Shown here piece after piece: positions 27,563 to 36,142 of a stretch of DNA of 64,000 bases. The position numbers and the translations under genes were made by a program. Under the pieces are notes generated by a model. The model did not search any database. It saw nothing but the letters and a program-made list of their open reading frames with translations, and had not been told where the DNA came from. Numbering within the stretch: the stretch's first letter is position 1; every line of letters begins with the position of its first letter. This DNA comes from CAZSDU01 sp964605775 (lineage in GTDB: Bacteria; Bacteroidota; Bacteroidia; Bacteroidales; FEN-979), in assembly GCA_964605775.1 (NCBI GenBank), contig CAZSDU010000004.1, positions 62,001-126,000 on the forward strand, written 5' to 3'.

Positions 27563-28528
27563 ATGAAATATCTCCGAACAATTCTTTCCGTTGTAATCTT
27601 CTTTTTCATTTTTTCCCTGAAAGCGCAACTTAACTATTTACCTCAGGACAGTATCTTTTTTGAATACAGTACCCTGACTGTTTCCATTGATCCCTCCCCT
27701 TCCTGTATCTGGCACATCGGCGTACCCGGAAAAACCTTTCTAAATCAAGCTTATTCCTTACCCAAGGCCATCATGACGGACACCCTCCATCCTTACCCTG
27801 AGAACAATACATCTTCTTTCACATTTACGATAGATTCAAATTCGATTTGGAATAACCCTATCGGTTTGGCTACCTACTTTTCCTTTATCCATAAATATGA
27901 TACCGACACCCTCCTCGATTATGGCATAATCGAAGGCTCCATTGATGGCGGAGAAAGCTGGTGCAACCTGAGTGATCCTTCCTGCCTCCAGGGATACTTG
28001 CCTGGTTCGGTCTGGTGGGAAAATGATTCCTCGATTACTTCCCATCAAACTTATTATCATTCATTAGCATTCAGCGGGAAATCAGACGGATGGATTTTCT
28101 CCAGGATTCATTTTGATTATGCCATTGGAAAAAGTAATGAAAATGGTTTGATAGACAGTATCCTGGTGAGGTTTACCTTTCATTCCGGTAATGGTACTTC
28201 CGGTAGAGAAGGCTGGTTGATTGATAATATCATAATCGGAGCCTGTGATATCTATGTGGGAACACCTCCCACAAAGGAAATAAAAAATAAGGCCGAAGTG
28301 ATTCCCAATCCCCTTCTTGCCTGCTCCAGGGTACAACTCCCTGAGATTTTATCAGGAATAAATGAAATCCTGATTTTTAATTATGAAGGGAAAATAATCA
28401 TGAGAAAGCCGGTTGTAATCAATGAGACCCCGCTACTGTATGGGAAGGACTTCTCCCCGGGTGTTTATCTGATCCGGGTGATGGGAGCCGATGGACGGTT
28501 CTGCTCCGGAAAATTCACTGTTAAATAA
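27563..28528 (+). CDS. Secreted T9SS cargo protein, small
   Basis: A 321-residue exported protein. The signal peptide (residues 1-21, ending SLKAQ) leads to a beta-rich region with DYGIIEGSIDGGESWC and GREGWLIDNIIIG, phrases that recur in MAM/lectin-like secreted proteins of this phylum. The last 80 residues are a T9SS sorting domain, though a divergent one (EVIPNPLLACSRVQL...DFSPGVYLIRVMG...GKFTVK). It has no catalytic motif I can name. Promoter not evident. Confidence 0.75.
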   Translation: MKYLRTILSVVIFFFIFSLKAQLNYLPQDSIFFEYSTLTVSIDPSPSCIWHIGVPGKTFLNQAYSLPKAIMTDTLHPYPENNTSSFTFTIDSNSIWNNPIGLATYFSFIHKYDTDTLLDYGIIEGSIDGGESWCNLSDPSCLQGYLPGSVWWENDSSITSHQTYYHSLAFSGKSDGWIFSRIHFDYAIGKSNENGLIDSILVRFTFHSGNGTSGREGWLIDNIIIGACDIYVGTPPTKEIKNKAEVIPNPLLACSRVQLPEILSGINEILIFNYEGKIIMRKPVVINETPLLYGKDFSPGVYLIRVMGADGRFCSGKFTVK

Positions 28529-28537
28529 GGCAGGCGC

Positions 28538-28566
28538 TTTTACCAATCTCATTTTTCGTAATTTTG
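28538..28566 (+). promoter_or_regulatory. Candidate gldA promoter
   Basis: TAATTTTG at 28559-28566 fits the -7 box, and TTTT at 28538-28541 is a weak -33 box 17 bases upstream. It ends 28 bases before the gldA ATG. Confidence 0.45.
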
Positions 28567-28594
28567 CGATTAAATTAACTTGACTTCATTATTC

Positions 28595-29557
28595 ATGTCG
28601 ATCAGTGTTCGCAACATAAGTAAACGATATGGCCAACAAAAAGCCCTGGACAACGTTTCCCTGGAAATCAAACCAGGAGAAATCGTGGGTTTGCTTGGAC
28701 CAAACGGGGCCGGTAAAAGCACCCTGATGAAGATCCTGAGTTGTTTTCTTCCACCTTCTTCCGGTGAAGCCTCGGTTTGCGGTCATGATGTCCTTGAACA
28801 ATCTATGGAAGTCAGGAAAAAGGTTGGCTATTTGCCTGAAAACAACCCGCTTTACCTGGATCTTTATGTGCGGGAATTTCTTGATTTCATAGCCGGTTTG
28901 CATGGGTTACAAGGGCCAAGGCAAAAAATACATGACATCATCCATCTGACCGGACTTCAATCTGAGCAAAACAAAAAAATTGGCGCTCTTTCCAAAGGTT
29001 ATCGTCAGCGAGTCGGACTTGCCCAGACCCTGATCCACGACCCAGAAGTATTGATTCTTGATGAACCGACTTCCGGACTTGACCCCAACCAGTTGCTTGA
29101 GATACGGTCGCTGATCAAAGAAACAGGAAGGGCTAAAACCGTCATGCTTTCCACCCACATCATGCAAGAGGTGGAAGCCATCTGCGATCGGGCGATCATT
29201 ATCCACCAGGGCAGGATCGTTGCAGATGATACCACACACAACCTGCAGCGACTTTCCACTTCAAAAGCCATCATCCAGGTAGAATTCAGTTCCGCTGTAG
29301 CGGCTGAATTGCTGCTCACAATTCCCGGAATTCTTGAAGTTTTTCAGCCAGCCATTTTATCCGGAAACCAGAAAAAGCATAAAACACAGGGGGAATCCAA
29401 AATCTGGCAGGTGACTTCTCATCCCGCTAACGATATCCGTGCTGACATTTTTCAGTTTGCCGTTGCCCATCATTTGACTGTCTTATCCTTACATAGGGAA
29501 GAACAAAAAATGGAAGATGTATTTCAAGAACTCACAAAAAATATTGTCCTCCCCTGA
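28595..29557 (+). CDS. gldA: GldA-type ABC transporter ATPase
   Basis: A 320-residue ABC ATPase resembling GldA, the ATP-binding subunit of the GldA-GldF-GldG complex required for gliding in Flavobacterium. Visible motifs are Walker A GPNGAGKS, signature LSKGYRQRVGLAQ, Walker B LILDEPTSGLDP and the H-loop STHIM. A C-terminal extension of about 80 residues (VEFSSAVAAELLLTI onward) is typical of GldA-like ATPases. No membrane subunits (GldF, GldG) are next to it, so it could serve another exporter. Start ATG 28595 gives the typical beginning SISVRNISKRYGQQKALDNV, and an in-frame TTG at 28580 adds only five residues. Confidence 0.8.
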   Translation: MSISVRNISKRYGQQKALDNVSLEIKPGEIVGLLGPNGAGKSTLMKILSCFLPPSSGEASVCGHDVLEQSMEVRKKVGYLPENNPLYLDLYVREFLDFIAGLHGLQGPRQKIHDIIHLTGLQSEQNKKIGALSKGYRQRVGLAQTLIHDPEVLILDEPTSGLDPNQLLEIRSLIKETGRAKTVMLSTHIMQEVEAICDRAIIIHQGRIVADDTTHNLQRLSTSKAIIQVEFSSAVAAELLLTIPGILEVFQPAILSGNQKKHKTQGESKIWQVTSHPANDIRADIFQFAVAHHLTVLSLHREEQKMEDVFQELTKNIVLP

Positions 29558-29572
29558 ATTGAAAAATATTAA

Positions 29573-29580
29573 TAATTTTG
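29573..29580 (+). promoter_or_regulatory. Candidate -7 element of metK
   Basis: TAATTTTG matches the -7 box, 88 bases before the metK ATG. No TTTG lies at the expected -33 distance. The long leader that would result contains a hairpin and a tandem heptamer. Confidence 0.35.
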
Positions 29581-29613
29581 TGAGCAATAAGCGAAAAATT
29601 TAAAATTATAAAT

Positions 29614-29653
29614 CCTGCCCGCCATCAGGCAGTCGTAAATCGCAAATCGTAAA
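29614..29653 (+). repeat. Hairpin and tandem heptamers in the metK leader
   Basis: CTGCC and GGCAG at 29615-29632 can form a 5-bp stem with an 8-base loop. Immediately after it come three tandem 7-mers TCGTAAA, TCGCAAA and TCGTAAA (29633-29653). The block resembles short dispersed palindromic repeats seen in Bacteroidota genomes. No SAM riboswitch consensus could be fitted. Confidence 0.5.
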
Positions 29654-29668
29654 CCTAAAATAAAAAAA

Positions 29669-31012
29669 ATGGGATATTTATTCACATCGGAATCCGTATC
29701 AGAAGGACATCCCGATAAAGTTGCCGATCAGATATCAGATGCGCTGCTCGATGAATTTTTAAGGTGGGACCCCGAGTCTAAAGTTGCATGTGAAACCTTT
29801 GTCACCACAGGACTTGTAGTTTGCGGCGGTGAAGTCAAAACTTCGGGTTGGGTGGATGTTCAGGAAACCGCCCGACGGGTGATCCGGAACATCGGATATA
29901 CCAAAGCTGAATACCGTTTCGACAGTGAATCCTGTGGAGTGATCTCGACCATTCATGAGCAATCTGCAGATATCAACCAGGGTGTCGAAAGAGAAAAAAA
30001 AGAAGATCAGGGCGCCGGAGATCAAGGTATGATGTTCGGTTACGCCTGCCGGGAAATGGATAATTTCATGCCACTATCCAGTGAGCTGGCTCATATTTTC
30101 CTTCAGGAACTCGCCGCTATCCGGAGAGAAGGTAAACAAATGAAATACCTCCGACCTGACTCAAAATCCCAGGTTACAATCGCTTATGATGATCGTGGAA
30201 AACCCCTTTGCATTGATACCATCGTGATCAGTACCCAGCATGATGATTTCATTGAGCCCATCGACAAGTCCGCCAAAGCCGATAAGGCAGCTGAGAAGGC
30301 CATGCAGGATAAGATCAGGGAAGATGTAAAGAGAATCCTGATTCCGCGGGTAAAAAAATTAGTCCCTGAACGCATCCGGAAACTTTTCCAGGAAAATTAC
30401 AAACTCCATGTCAACCCTACCGGCAAGTTTGTAATCGGAGGACCTCACGGTGATACCGGACTGACAGGGCGCAAGATCATTGTTGACACTTACGGGGGAC
30501 ATGGTGCTCACGGAGGCGGAGCTTTTTCCGGGAAAGATCCTTCAAAAGTGGATCGTTCAGCAGCCTATGCTGCAAGGCATATTGCCAAAAATCTTGTAGC
30601 TGCTGGCGTAGCCGACCGCGTTTTGGTACAGGTAGCTTATGCCATCGGGATCGCAAAGCCTGTCGGCTTATTCATTGACACCTTTGGTTCCTCCAAAGTC
30701 AGCGATAAAAAAGGGAAAAAGTTGACTGACGGACAGATAGCGGAGAAAGTAAATAAAATTTTCGATATGCGACCATATGCCATCATTGAACGCTTCGGTC
30801 TGAAAAATCCGATTTTCCTCCCGACAGCTTCTTACGGCCACTTCGGAAGGGATTCCTATAGCAAGGAAGTTGAAGTATATTACCCCGTGAAAGGATCCAA
30901 AACAAAGAAAACCAATGGTAGTGGCAGAGATATTTACCTGAAGAAAATCGGATTCTTCGGATGGGAAAAACTTGATTATGTTGAAAAGATCAAGAAAGAG
31001 TTTGGGATCTGA
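29669..31012 (+). CDS. metK: S-adenosylmethionine synthetase
   Basis: A 447-residue cytoplasmic enzyme that makes SAM from methionine and ATP, supplying the several methyltransferases and the radical SAM enzyme in this window. The start FTSESVSEGHPDKVADQISD, the hexapeptide region GAGDQGMMFGYA and the GGGAFSGKDPSKVDRSAAY segment are diagnostic. It is longer than the E. coli enzyme (384). The extra residues are mainly a charged stretch around residues 185-215 (DKSAKADKAAEKAMQDKIRED) and a C-terminal tail. The gene is preceded by a leader with short repeats. Confidence 0.97.
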   Translation: MGYLFTSESVSEGHPDKVADQISDALLDEFLRWDPESKVACETFVTTGLVVCGGEVKTSGWVDVQETARRVIRNIGYTKAEYRFDSESCGVISTIHEQSADINQGVEREKKEDQGAGDQGMMFGYACREMDNFMPLSSELAHIFLQELAAIRREGKQMKYLRPDSKSQVTIAYDDRGKPLCIDTIVISTQHDDFIEPIDKSAKADKAAEKAMQDKIREDVKRILIPRVKKLVPERIRKLFQENYKLHVNPTGKFVIGGPHGDTGLTGRKIIVDTYGGHGAHGGGAFSGKDPSKVDRSAAYAARHIAKNLVAAGVADRVLVQVAYAIGIAKPVGLFIDTFGSSKVSDKKGKKLTDGQIAEKVNKIFDMRPYAIIERFGLKNPIFLPTASYGHFGRDSYSKEVEVYYPVKGSKTKKTNGSGRDIYLKKIGFFGWEKLDYVEKIKKEFGI

Positions 31013-31028
31013 GCTGGTCTTTCCTTCC

Positions 31029-31931
31029 ATGCATGATATCATTCGCTTTTTATTGCTGACCCTGTTCATCATCCCTGTCGTTACACAGGGACAGATTACC
31101 ATTAAGCAATACACTTCAGCTACGGATACGTTTTACTGGAAACGTTACGAACATGTAAAAAAACCGCCAAGGGCCAAACTCTCAAAATTCACTGTATCGA
31201 AACCTGCCCGGGTCATTGATCATTTTTTATCTTTACATCTTGAGCGTTTTCCTCAGTTTTCCCGGGACTCAATAAAACCAGCCCGCATTTCAGCGCTGAA
31301 AAAATGTCTTTATCCTGTTGACCTGAACGGGGACCAGCTTCCGGATATGATGTTCTCCGGTTTCAGTGGAGGAGAATCTGATAAAACCCAGATTTTTTTA
31401 AACCGTAAGGACAGTTTTGAGCTGGTTTTTGAAGATTACCAGTATGTCGTTTCCCTGGTCATACAGTCTGGGGTGTTGACCGGATTGCAGATGGCCGATA
31501 TCGGTTGTTGCGATGCATACTTATATTTTACCAGAAATTATACGGTAAAGCAATCTGGCAGTGAACTGGATTTTATCAAAGGGAAGCAATCAGCCTTGTA
31601 TCATTTCACGGAGCGGCCATTCGAAATGATTAGCCCTGCTGTTGCCTGGCAATCGGTATATGATACCACCTTGATCCGGGCTTCTGCTGCCAATCTTGAT
31701 GACCCTTATAATCCTTATCTGGAAACATGGGGGAATACCATTGCAGGCTTTACACAATCCATTCATGGGACGCTTATTGCCAAAAAACAGGATAAGGAAG
31801 GGAAGCTATGGTACTATGTTGAAATCATCCCTGATGTCAGACCCAAAAAATCGATTTTTTATGAAATCGATCAATTTCCCACTTTTATTCAGGGGTGGGT
31901 AGAAGGTTCCCTGATCACCCTTCAGCCTTAG
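31029..31931 (+). CDS. Exported protein of unknown function
   Basis: A 300-residue protein with a signal peptide (residues 1-21, ending VTQGQ). Not recognised. It has a short Asp-rich DLNGDQLPDMMFSG segment (about residues 98-111) of the VCBS/FG-GAP calcium-binding kind, a CC pair in DIGCCDAYLYF and a C-terminal region that reads like an SH3-type small barrel. There is no T9SS domain and no lipobox. The start is the ATG at 31029: a longer frame from 30972 lies within metK and would mask the signal peptide. It begins 16 bases after metK and ends overlapping the convergent T9SS gene by 4 bases. Confidence 0.7.
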   Translation: MHDIIRFLLLTLFIIPVVTQGQITIKQYTSATDTFYWKRYEHVKKPPRAKLSKFTVSKPARVIDHFLSLHLERFPQFSRDSIKPARISALKKCLYPVDLNGDQLPDMMFSGFSGGESDKTQIFLNRKDSFELVFEDYQYVVSLVIQSGVLTGLQMADIGCCDAYLYFTRNYTVKQSGSELDFIKGKQSALYHFTERPFEMISPAVAWQSVYDTTLIRASAANLDDPYNPYLETWGNTIAGFTQSIHGTLIAKKQDKEGKLWYYVEIIPDVRPKKSIFYEIDQFPTFIQGWVEGSLITLQP

Positions 31932-32665
31932 TAACTGACCACCATTTTCCGGGTTAGCGTTGCCTTGCCTTTCATTTCCAGCGTGCAGAAATAAATTCCT
32001 TCGGGAAGGTCGGAAACCATCAGGCTCTGCTGTCCGGCGCCGGCTGAAACACTGACTTCGCGGATTTTTGAACCCAGGACATTGCGTACGATCAGGGTTC
32101 CCTCTGTGGATGCAGGCAGGGAGTAATTAAAATACACCCTATCCTTTGCCGGATTTGGATAGGCATTGGATAAAAGGGCAGTTTCCTGAAGCATTTCATC
32201 TTTCCCCAAGGGGTAAGCCATGTAAACAACATTGACGCAGACTGAATCATTGTGATCCCTTTGGGCAAAAAAAGTGTACCTGACGGTTGAATAACCTGGC
32301 ATGCTCATGGGGAGATAATGGGCGGAAAATTCGAGGTAATTAGTTGTTCCGGCCTGAATTGTAATGGGTTCAGGAGCTTCAAAGGTGTCGAAGCTGACGC
32401 AGATTCCCCAGCAAAAAAGATTCATGGATCCTTCAACAATATTGACATAGGCTTTTTTCACCATGACCGGGATGTCGATGGCAGAAACATTTTGAACGGC
32501 AAGGTATTGAACGATTTCCCCTTCCTCTGTATTTACACCGCTTTTATAAATGGTTGCATTGTTTTCCAATGGACCCGCAACACTGTCGATCAGGACGAGG
32601 CTTTGAGAGAAGCTGAACAGGGTGATCAGCATAAAGAAACCAATAAATAGTATATTTTTTCTCAT
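31928..32665 (-). CDS. Secreted T9SS cargo protein, 245 residues
   Basis: A signal peptide (residues 1-20, ending FSFSQ) is followed by one beta-sandwich-like domain of about 140 residues (VDSVAGPLENNATIYKSG onward) and a clear T9SS type A sorting domain (SNAYPNPAKDRVYFNYSLP...DLPEGIYFCTLEMKG...TRKMVVSY). The central domain has no motif I recognise. Proteins of this shape with a single small domain are common cargo of unknown role. It is convergent with the exported unknown at 31029 and divergent from the FadL gene. Confidence 0.8.
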   Translation of the reverse strand: MRKNILFIGFFMLITLFSFSQSLVLIDSVAGPLENNATIYKSGVNTEEGEIVQYLAVQNVSAIDIPVMVKKAYVNIVEGSMNLFCWGICVSFDTFEAPEPITIQAGTTNYLEFSAHYLPMSMPGYSTVRYTFFAQRDHNDSVCVNVVYMAYPLGKDEMLQETALLSNAYPNPAKDRVYFNYSLPASTEGTLIVRNVLGSKIREVSVSAGAGQQSLMVSDLPEGIYFCTLEMKGKATLTRKMVVSY

Positions 32666-32698
32666 AGCATAGCTTTTTTAAATAAAAATTTTATCCTG

Positions 32699-32706
32699 CA
32701 AAAGTA
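32699..32706 (-). promoter_or_regulatory. -7 element of the 245-residue T9SS gene
   Basis: TACTTTTG on the minus strand fits TAnnTTTG, 33 bases before the ATG at 32665. The -33 box is unclear. Confidence 0.4.
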
Positions 32707-32770
32707 ATAAAAATTCCAATAAATAAGGATAAATGAAGAATTGTTAGGGAGAAAACCTAATTATCAAAAA

Positions 32771-32799
32771 TTGCATAATGAAATATTTTTGTATCTTGC
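32771..32799 (+). promoter_or_regulatory. Candidate promoter of the FadL-GDSL pair
   Basis: TTG (32771-32773) and TATCTTGC (32792-32799, one mismatch to TAnnTTTG) are 18 bases apart, 28 bases before the ATG at 32828. A second possible -7 box, TATTTTTG, overlaps just upstream. Confidence 0.45.
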
Positions 32800-32827
32800 G
32801 CCCAGTATTAACCAAAAAACAGTCATT

Positions 32828-34048
32828 ATGAGGAGATTTACAACCCTGCTGCTTTTTCTATTCTTGGCAGCAACAACCACTTACGGAGGTGGTTACCAGG
32901 TAGGCCTTCACAGCATGCGTAATATCGGCATGGGGCTTATCGGGACATCGCTCAGTTACGACGCCAGCACGATTTTTTACAATCCCGGAGGGACGTCGTT
33001 TATCAATGAAAAATGGAGTTTTTCGGGAGGTGTCAGTTTCATTTTTGCCCGTTGCACATTTCAGGCTCAAGATGTTAACTATCAGACCCACCTGAAACAT
33101 GAGCTAAATACTCCCTTATATTTTTATGCTGCATTCAAGCCCACAAAGAATCTTAGTGTGGGTCTGGCTGTAAACACCCCTTACGGGAACAGGCTTGCCT
33201 GGGATGACGACTGGAAAGGACGTTATCTGATTCAGAATTTATCCTTCAAGGCTTTTACTTTTCAGCCAACGGTTAGTTATAAATTCGGGGATATTGTCGG
33301 GATAGGCATTGGTTTAGTGTATGCCTGGGGCAATGTTGATCTGAACAAGGCGCTACCTATTGAAGGAGAAGATGGAGATGGCACGCTTAACATCAAAGGA
33401 AGTTCAAGTAACTTCGGATTCAATGCCGGGATTATGGTACATCCTGTTAAAGGACTTAGTCTGGGGTTAGACTACCGTTCCAAAATCCTGATGAAAGTCA
33501 AAGGCGCCAATGCTACTTTTACTGTTCCTCAGTCTTTAAGCACCAATTTCCCAAACAACAAGGTGGATGTCACCCTTCCTCTTCCTGCCAATCTTGATTT
33601 CGGAGCTTCTTATGAGTTCGGAAAATTCATGGTGGGATTAAGCCTGAATTATGTTTTCTGGAAGGTTTATGATTCCCTCATTTTCAATTTTGAAACCAAG
33701 ACCCCTGCCGTTAGCCGTACTGCCTCCCCTGCCCTTTATCAAAACCGGCTCATTACCCGCATTGGGGCACAATACAAGGTGAATGATCTTGTGACGGTCA
33801 GACTGGGAGGATATTATGATCCTTCTCCAGTACCGACGGACTATATGAACCCTCAGACCCCGAGTACCAATGAAATCGGTATGACCTGTGGTTTATCCAT
33901 CTATCCCATTAAAGGATTCAGTATAGACGCTGCATTCTTGTACCTGATGGGAAGCGAAAGAAGCGGCACATACAGCCCGGATAATTTTGCCGGGACGTAT
34001 AACACAGGCTTCTCCATCCCCGGTATTGGTTTAACCTACAATTTCTAA
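32828..34048 (+). CDS. FadL/OmpP1-family outer-membrane transporter
   Basis: A 406-residue outer-membrane barrel of the FadL/TodX family, which takes up long-chain fatty acids or other hydrophobic compounds by lateral diffusion. A signal peptide ends near TTTYGG, and the mature N-terminus has the family's helical hatch segment (GLHSMRNIGMGLIGTSLSYDASTIFYNPGGTSF; NPGG matches the usual NPA/NPAG). The remainder is alternating strands with LSVGLAVNTPYGN and the closing GIGLTYNF. The frame opens at 32741, but ATG 32828 is where the signal peptide begins. Nine bases separate it from the next gene. Confidence 0.88.
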   Translation: MRRFTTLLLFLFLAATTTYGGGYQVGLHSMRNIGMGLIGTSLSYDASTIFYNPGGTSFINEKWSFSGGVSFIFARCTFQAQDVNYQTHLKHELNTPLYFYAAFKPTKNLSVGLAVNTPYGNRLAWDDDWKGRYLIQNLSFKAFTFQPTVSYKFGDIVGIGIGLVYAWGNVDLNKALPIEGEDGDGTLNIKGSSSNFGFNAGIMVHPVKGLSLGLDYRSKILMKVKGANATFTVPQSLSTNFPNNKVDVTLPLPANLDFGASYEFGKFMVGLSLNYVFWKVYDSLIFNFETKTPAVSRTASPALYQNRLITRIGAQYKVNDLVTVRLGGYYDPSPVPTDYMNPQTPSTNEIGMTCGLSIYPIKGFSIDAAFLYLMGSERSGTYSPDNFAGTYNTGFSIPGIGLTYNF

Positions 34049-34057
34049 CCTTAAAAC

Positions 34058-35458
34058 ATGAAAATTATGAAAAGATATTTTTTCATCCTATTAACCCTGG
34101 CTGTATTTGCTTCCTGCGAACGCAAGATTGACGAATTCAAACCCGATGCAAACGGGGTGAATTTCTCGAAGTTCGTGGCTGTGGGAAATTCAATGGCCGC
34201 AGGTTTTGCTGACGGCGCCTTATATACATCCGGACAGGTCTATTCCATTCCCAATATCATGGCCACACAGTTTAAAACGGTTGGCGGCGGTGAATTCAAA
34301 CAACCCCTGATCGGAACTGAAGATGGTGTTGGTTTTCAACAAATCCCCGGAGGACTGTACTTTTTTACCAAGCGTGTGCTGAAAATTGTTCAGGATCATG
34401 ATTGCTCAGGACCGATCAGTACGTATTCCCTGAAACCGGCATTTGCCATTGATAATCCTGATCAGGGACAAATGCAGGCACAATTGTTTGCACCTCCTAC
34501 TGTGACCGGGCCATACAACAATATGGGTGTACCCGGATTGATGCTACAGGCCGCTTTATTCCCCGGATATGCCGCCTACAATCCTTATTATGCAAGGTTT
34601 GCCAATACAACTGGGCCGTCTTCTGTGATCGGTGAAGCCATGGCGCAACAACCCACCTTCTTTATGATGTGGCTAGGTGATTATGACGCTCTTGGATCAG
34701 CCCTTGCAGGGACCGATGCACTGCTTACCCCCATCGATACCTTTGCCATTTACTATCCCATGGCTGTCGGAGCCCTGATGAATTCAGGCAATAATCCCAA
34801 AGGTGTCGTCGCTACCATCCCGGATGTAACCAGTCTCCCTTATTTCACTACGATTTCGAAACAGTTACCATACAATGGAGTAACGCTTGATTCCGCCCAG
34901 GCTGCCGGACTGAACATTTTGTACACCATGTATGGTCATCCGGAAATTCATTGGCAAAAAGGTCAGAATCCCTTTGTTTATTTGAAAAATGACGGATCCT
35001 GGGCTCAGATGGGACCGGATGATCTTTTCCTGATCACCCTGCCTACTGATTCGATTCAATGCAGGGGGATGGGCATTGCTGATCCCACCACCCTTCCTAT
35101 CCCGAAACCTTATCCCATACCAGCCCAATTCGTGCTGAACAAGGAAGAACAGGACAATATCAAAGCAAGGATCAATGCCTTCAATCAGATCATCACCCAG
35201 GTTGCCCTGGCCAATGATCTTGCCATTGCTGATATGAATACTTACATGAAAAATTTTGTCAGCGGTATGGTATTCGACGGGATCAAAATGAACACTACCT
35301 TCATCACCGGAGGTATGTTCTCCACCGATGGAATTCATTTGAACCCAAGAGGATCTGTCGTGGCAGCGAATTATTTGATTCGGGCGATCAACAACAAATA
35401 CGGATGCAATATTCCCCAGGCAGATGTCACCAGTTTTCCCGGGCTTAAGTTCCCGTAA
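34058..35458 (+). CDS. Lipoprotein of the SGNH/GDSL-like hydrolase group
   Basis: A 466-residue predicted lipoprotein: the N-terminus has a hydrophobic stretch ending in the lipobox AVFASC. The mature part has FVAVGNSMAAGFADG, a variant GDSL nucleophile block, and the distal DGIHLNPRGSVVAANYL block with the Asp and His expected of SGNH hydrolases, so esterase activity is likely but unproven. It is coupled to the FadL gene, a pair I have seen repeatedly in Bacteroidota, suggesting lipid release followed by uptake. Starts at 34058 and 34067 are both possible. Confidence 0.78.
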   Translation: MKIMKRYFFILLTLAVFASCERKIDEFKPDANGVNFSKFVAVGNSMAAGFADGALYTSGQVYSIPNIMATQFKTVGGGEFKQPLIGTEDGVGFQQIPGGLYFFTKRVLKIVQDHDCSGPISTYSLKPAFAIDNPDQGQMQAQLFAPPTVTGPYNNMGVPGLMLQAALFPGYAAYNPYYARFANTTGPSSVIGEAMAQQPTFFMMWLGDYDALGSALAGTDALLTPIDTFAIYYPMAVGALMNSGNNPKGVVATIPDVTSLPYFTTISKQLPYNGVTLDSAQAAGLNILYTMYGHPEIHWQKGQNPFVYLKNDGSWAQMGPDDLFLITLPTDSIQCRGMGIADPTTLPIPKPYPIPAQFVLNKEEQDNIKARINAFNQIITQVALANDLAIADMNTYMKNFVSGMVFDGIKMNTTFITGGMFSTDGIHLNPRGSVVAANYLIRAINNKYGCNIPQADVTSFPGLKFP

Positions 35459-35490
35459 TTATATGGTGAATGCTTAAGCTTGTAAACCTA

Positions 35491-35529
35491 AAAACCGTCC
35501 CTGGAATATAATCCCAGGGACGGTTTTTT
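35491..35529 (+). terminator. Strong intrinsic terminator after the GDSL lipoprotein gene
   Basis: A perfect 14-bp stem (35491-35504 with 35514-35527, 9-base loop) is followed by a run of U on the plus strand. On the minus strand the tract is only four U, so it may also weakly end rdgB transcription from the opposite side. Confidence 0.88.
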
Positions 35530-35563
35530 ATGACAATAGAAATAATAATACCCGTTTCGAAAT

Positions 35564-36142
35564 CTATCTTTGTTTCAAAAATTGCAATAACCTGGTCACT
35601 GCCCTGCCCCGATGACTGATACCATTTTTCAGATAAGCCGGCATTTCTGCAAAGGTTTGATGATATCCTTCGGGAAGAAAAACCGGATCATATCCGAAAC
35701 CTGACTTACCCTTCCTTCCCAGAATTATTTCCCCTTCAATTTTTCCTTCGAACAAATGTTCCCGGCCATCCATGATCAGGCAGATCACCGTTCGGAAACA
35801 AGCCTTACGGTTTTCAATTCCTTCAAGTTCCTTCAACACTTTTTCTATGTTATCCTCAAAACTACATGCATCCCCAGCATAACGGGCAGAATAAACCCCG
35901 GGACGACCATCCAGCGCCATAATTTCCAGGCCGGTATCATCAGCAAAACAGTTCATTCCCGTTTTGTCAAAGATAAACCAGGCTTTTTGTCTGGCATTTC
36001 CATCCAGGGTGTCCTGGTTCTCGGGAATTTCAACATCCAGACCGACATCCTGAAGGCTGAGTAAGGAATGGTCCTCTCCGAGGATCTCACTCACTTCCCG
36101 GAGCTTATGCTGGTTATTGGTCGCAAAAAGAAAGCTTGTCAT
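35564..36142 (-). CDS. rdgB: XTP/dITP diphosphatase (RdgB/HAM1)
   Basis: A 192-residue house-cleaning pyrophosphatase that removes non-canonical purine nucleotides. The start FLFATNNQHKLREV, the FADDTGLEI motif, PGVYSARYAG and the late SGFGYDPVFLPEG and SHRGRA blocks are diagnostic. It overlaps the end of ddl by four bases (ATGA), so translation is coupled. Confidence 0.96.
   Translation of the reverse strand: MTSFLFATNNQHKLREVSEILGEDHSLLSLQDVGLDVEIPENQDTLDGNARQKAWFIFDKTGMNCFADDTGLEIMALDGRPGVYSARYAGDACSFEDNIEKVLKELEGIENRKACFRTVICLIMDGREHLFEGKIEGEIILGRKGKSGFGYDPVFLPEGYHQTFAEMPAYLKNGISHRGRAVTRLLQFLKQR

Noticed and set aside
29558..29668. A SAM riboswitch upstream of metK
   Set aside because: The leader has only a 5-bp hairpin and heptamer repeats. 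None of the conserved SAM-I or SAM-II cores could be fitted.
34865..35338. A 157-codon minus-strand open frame
   Set aside because: Antisense to the GDSL lipoprotein, no start context or motif.
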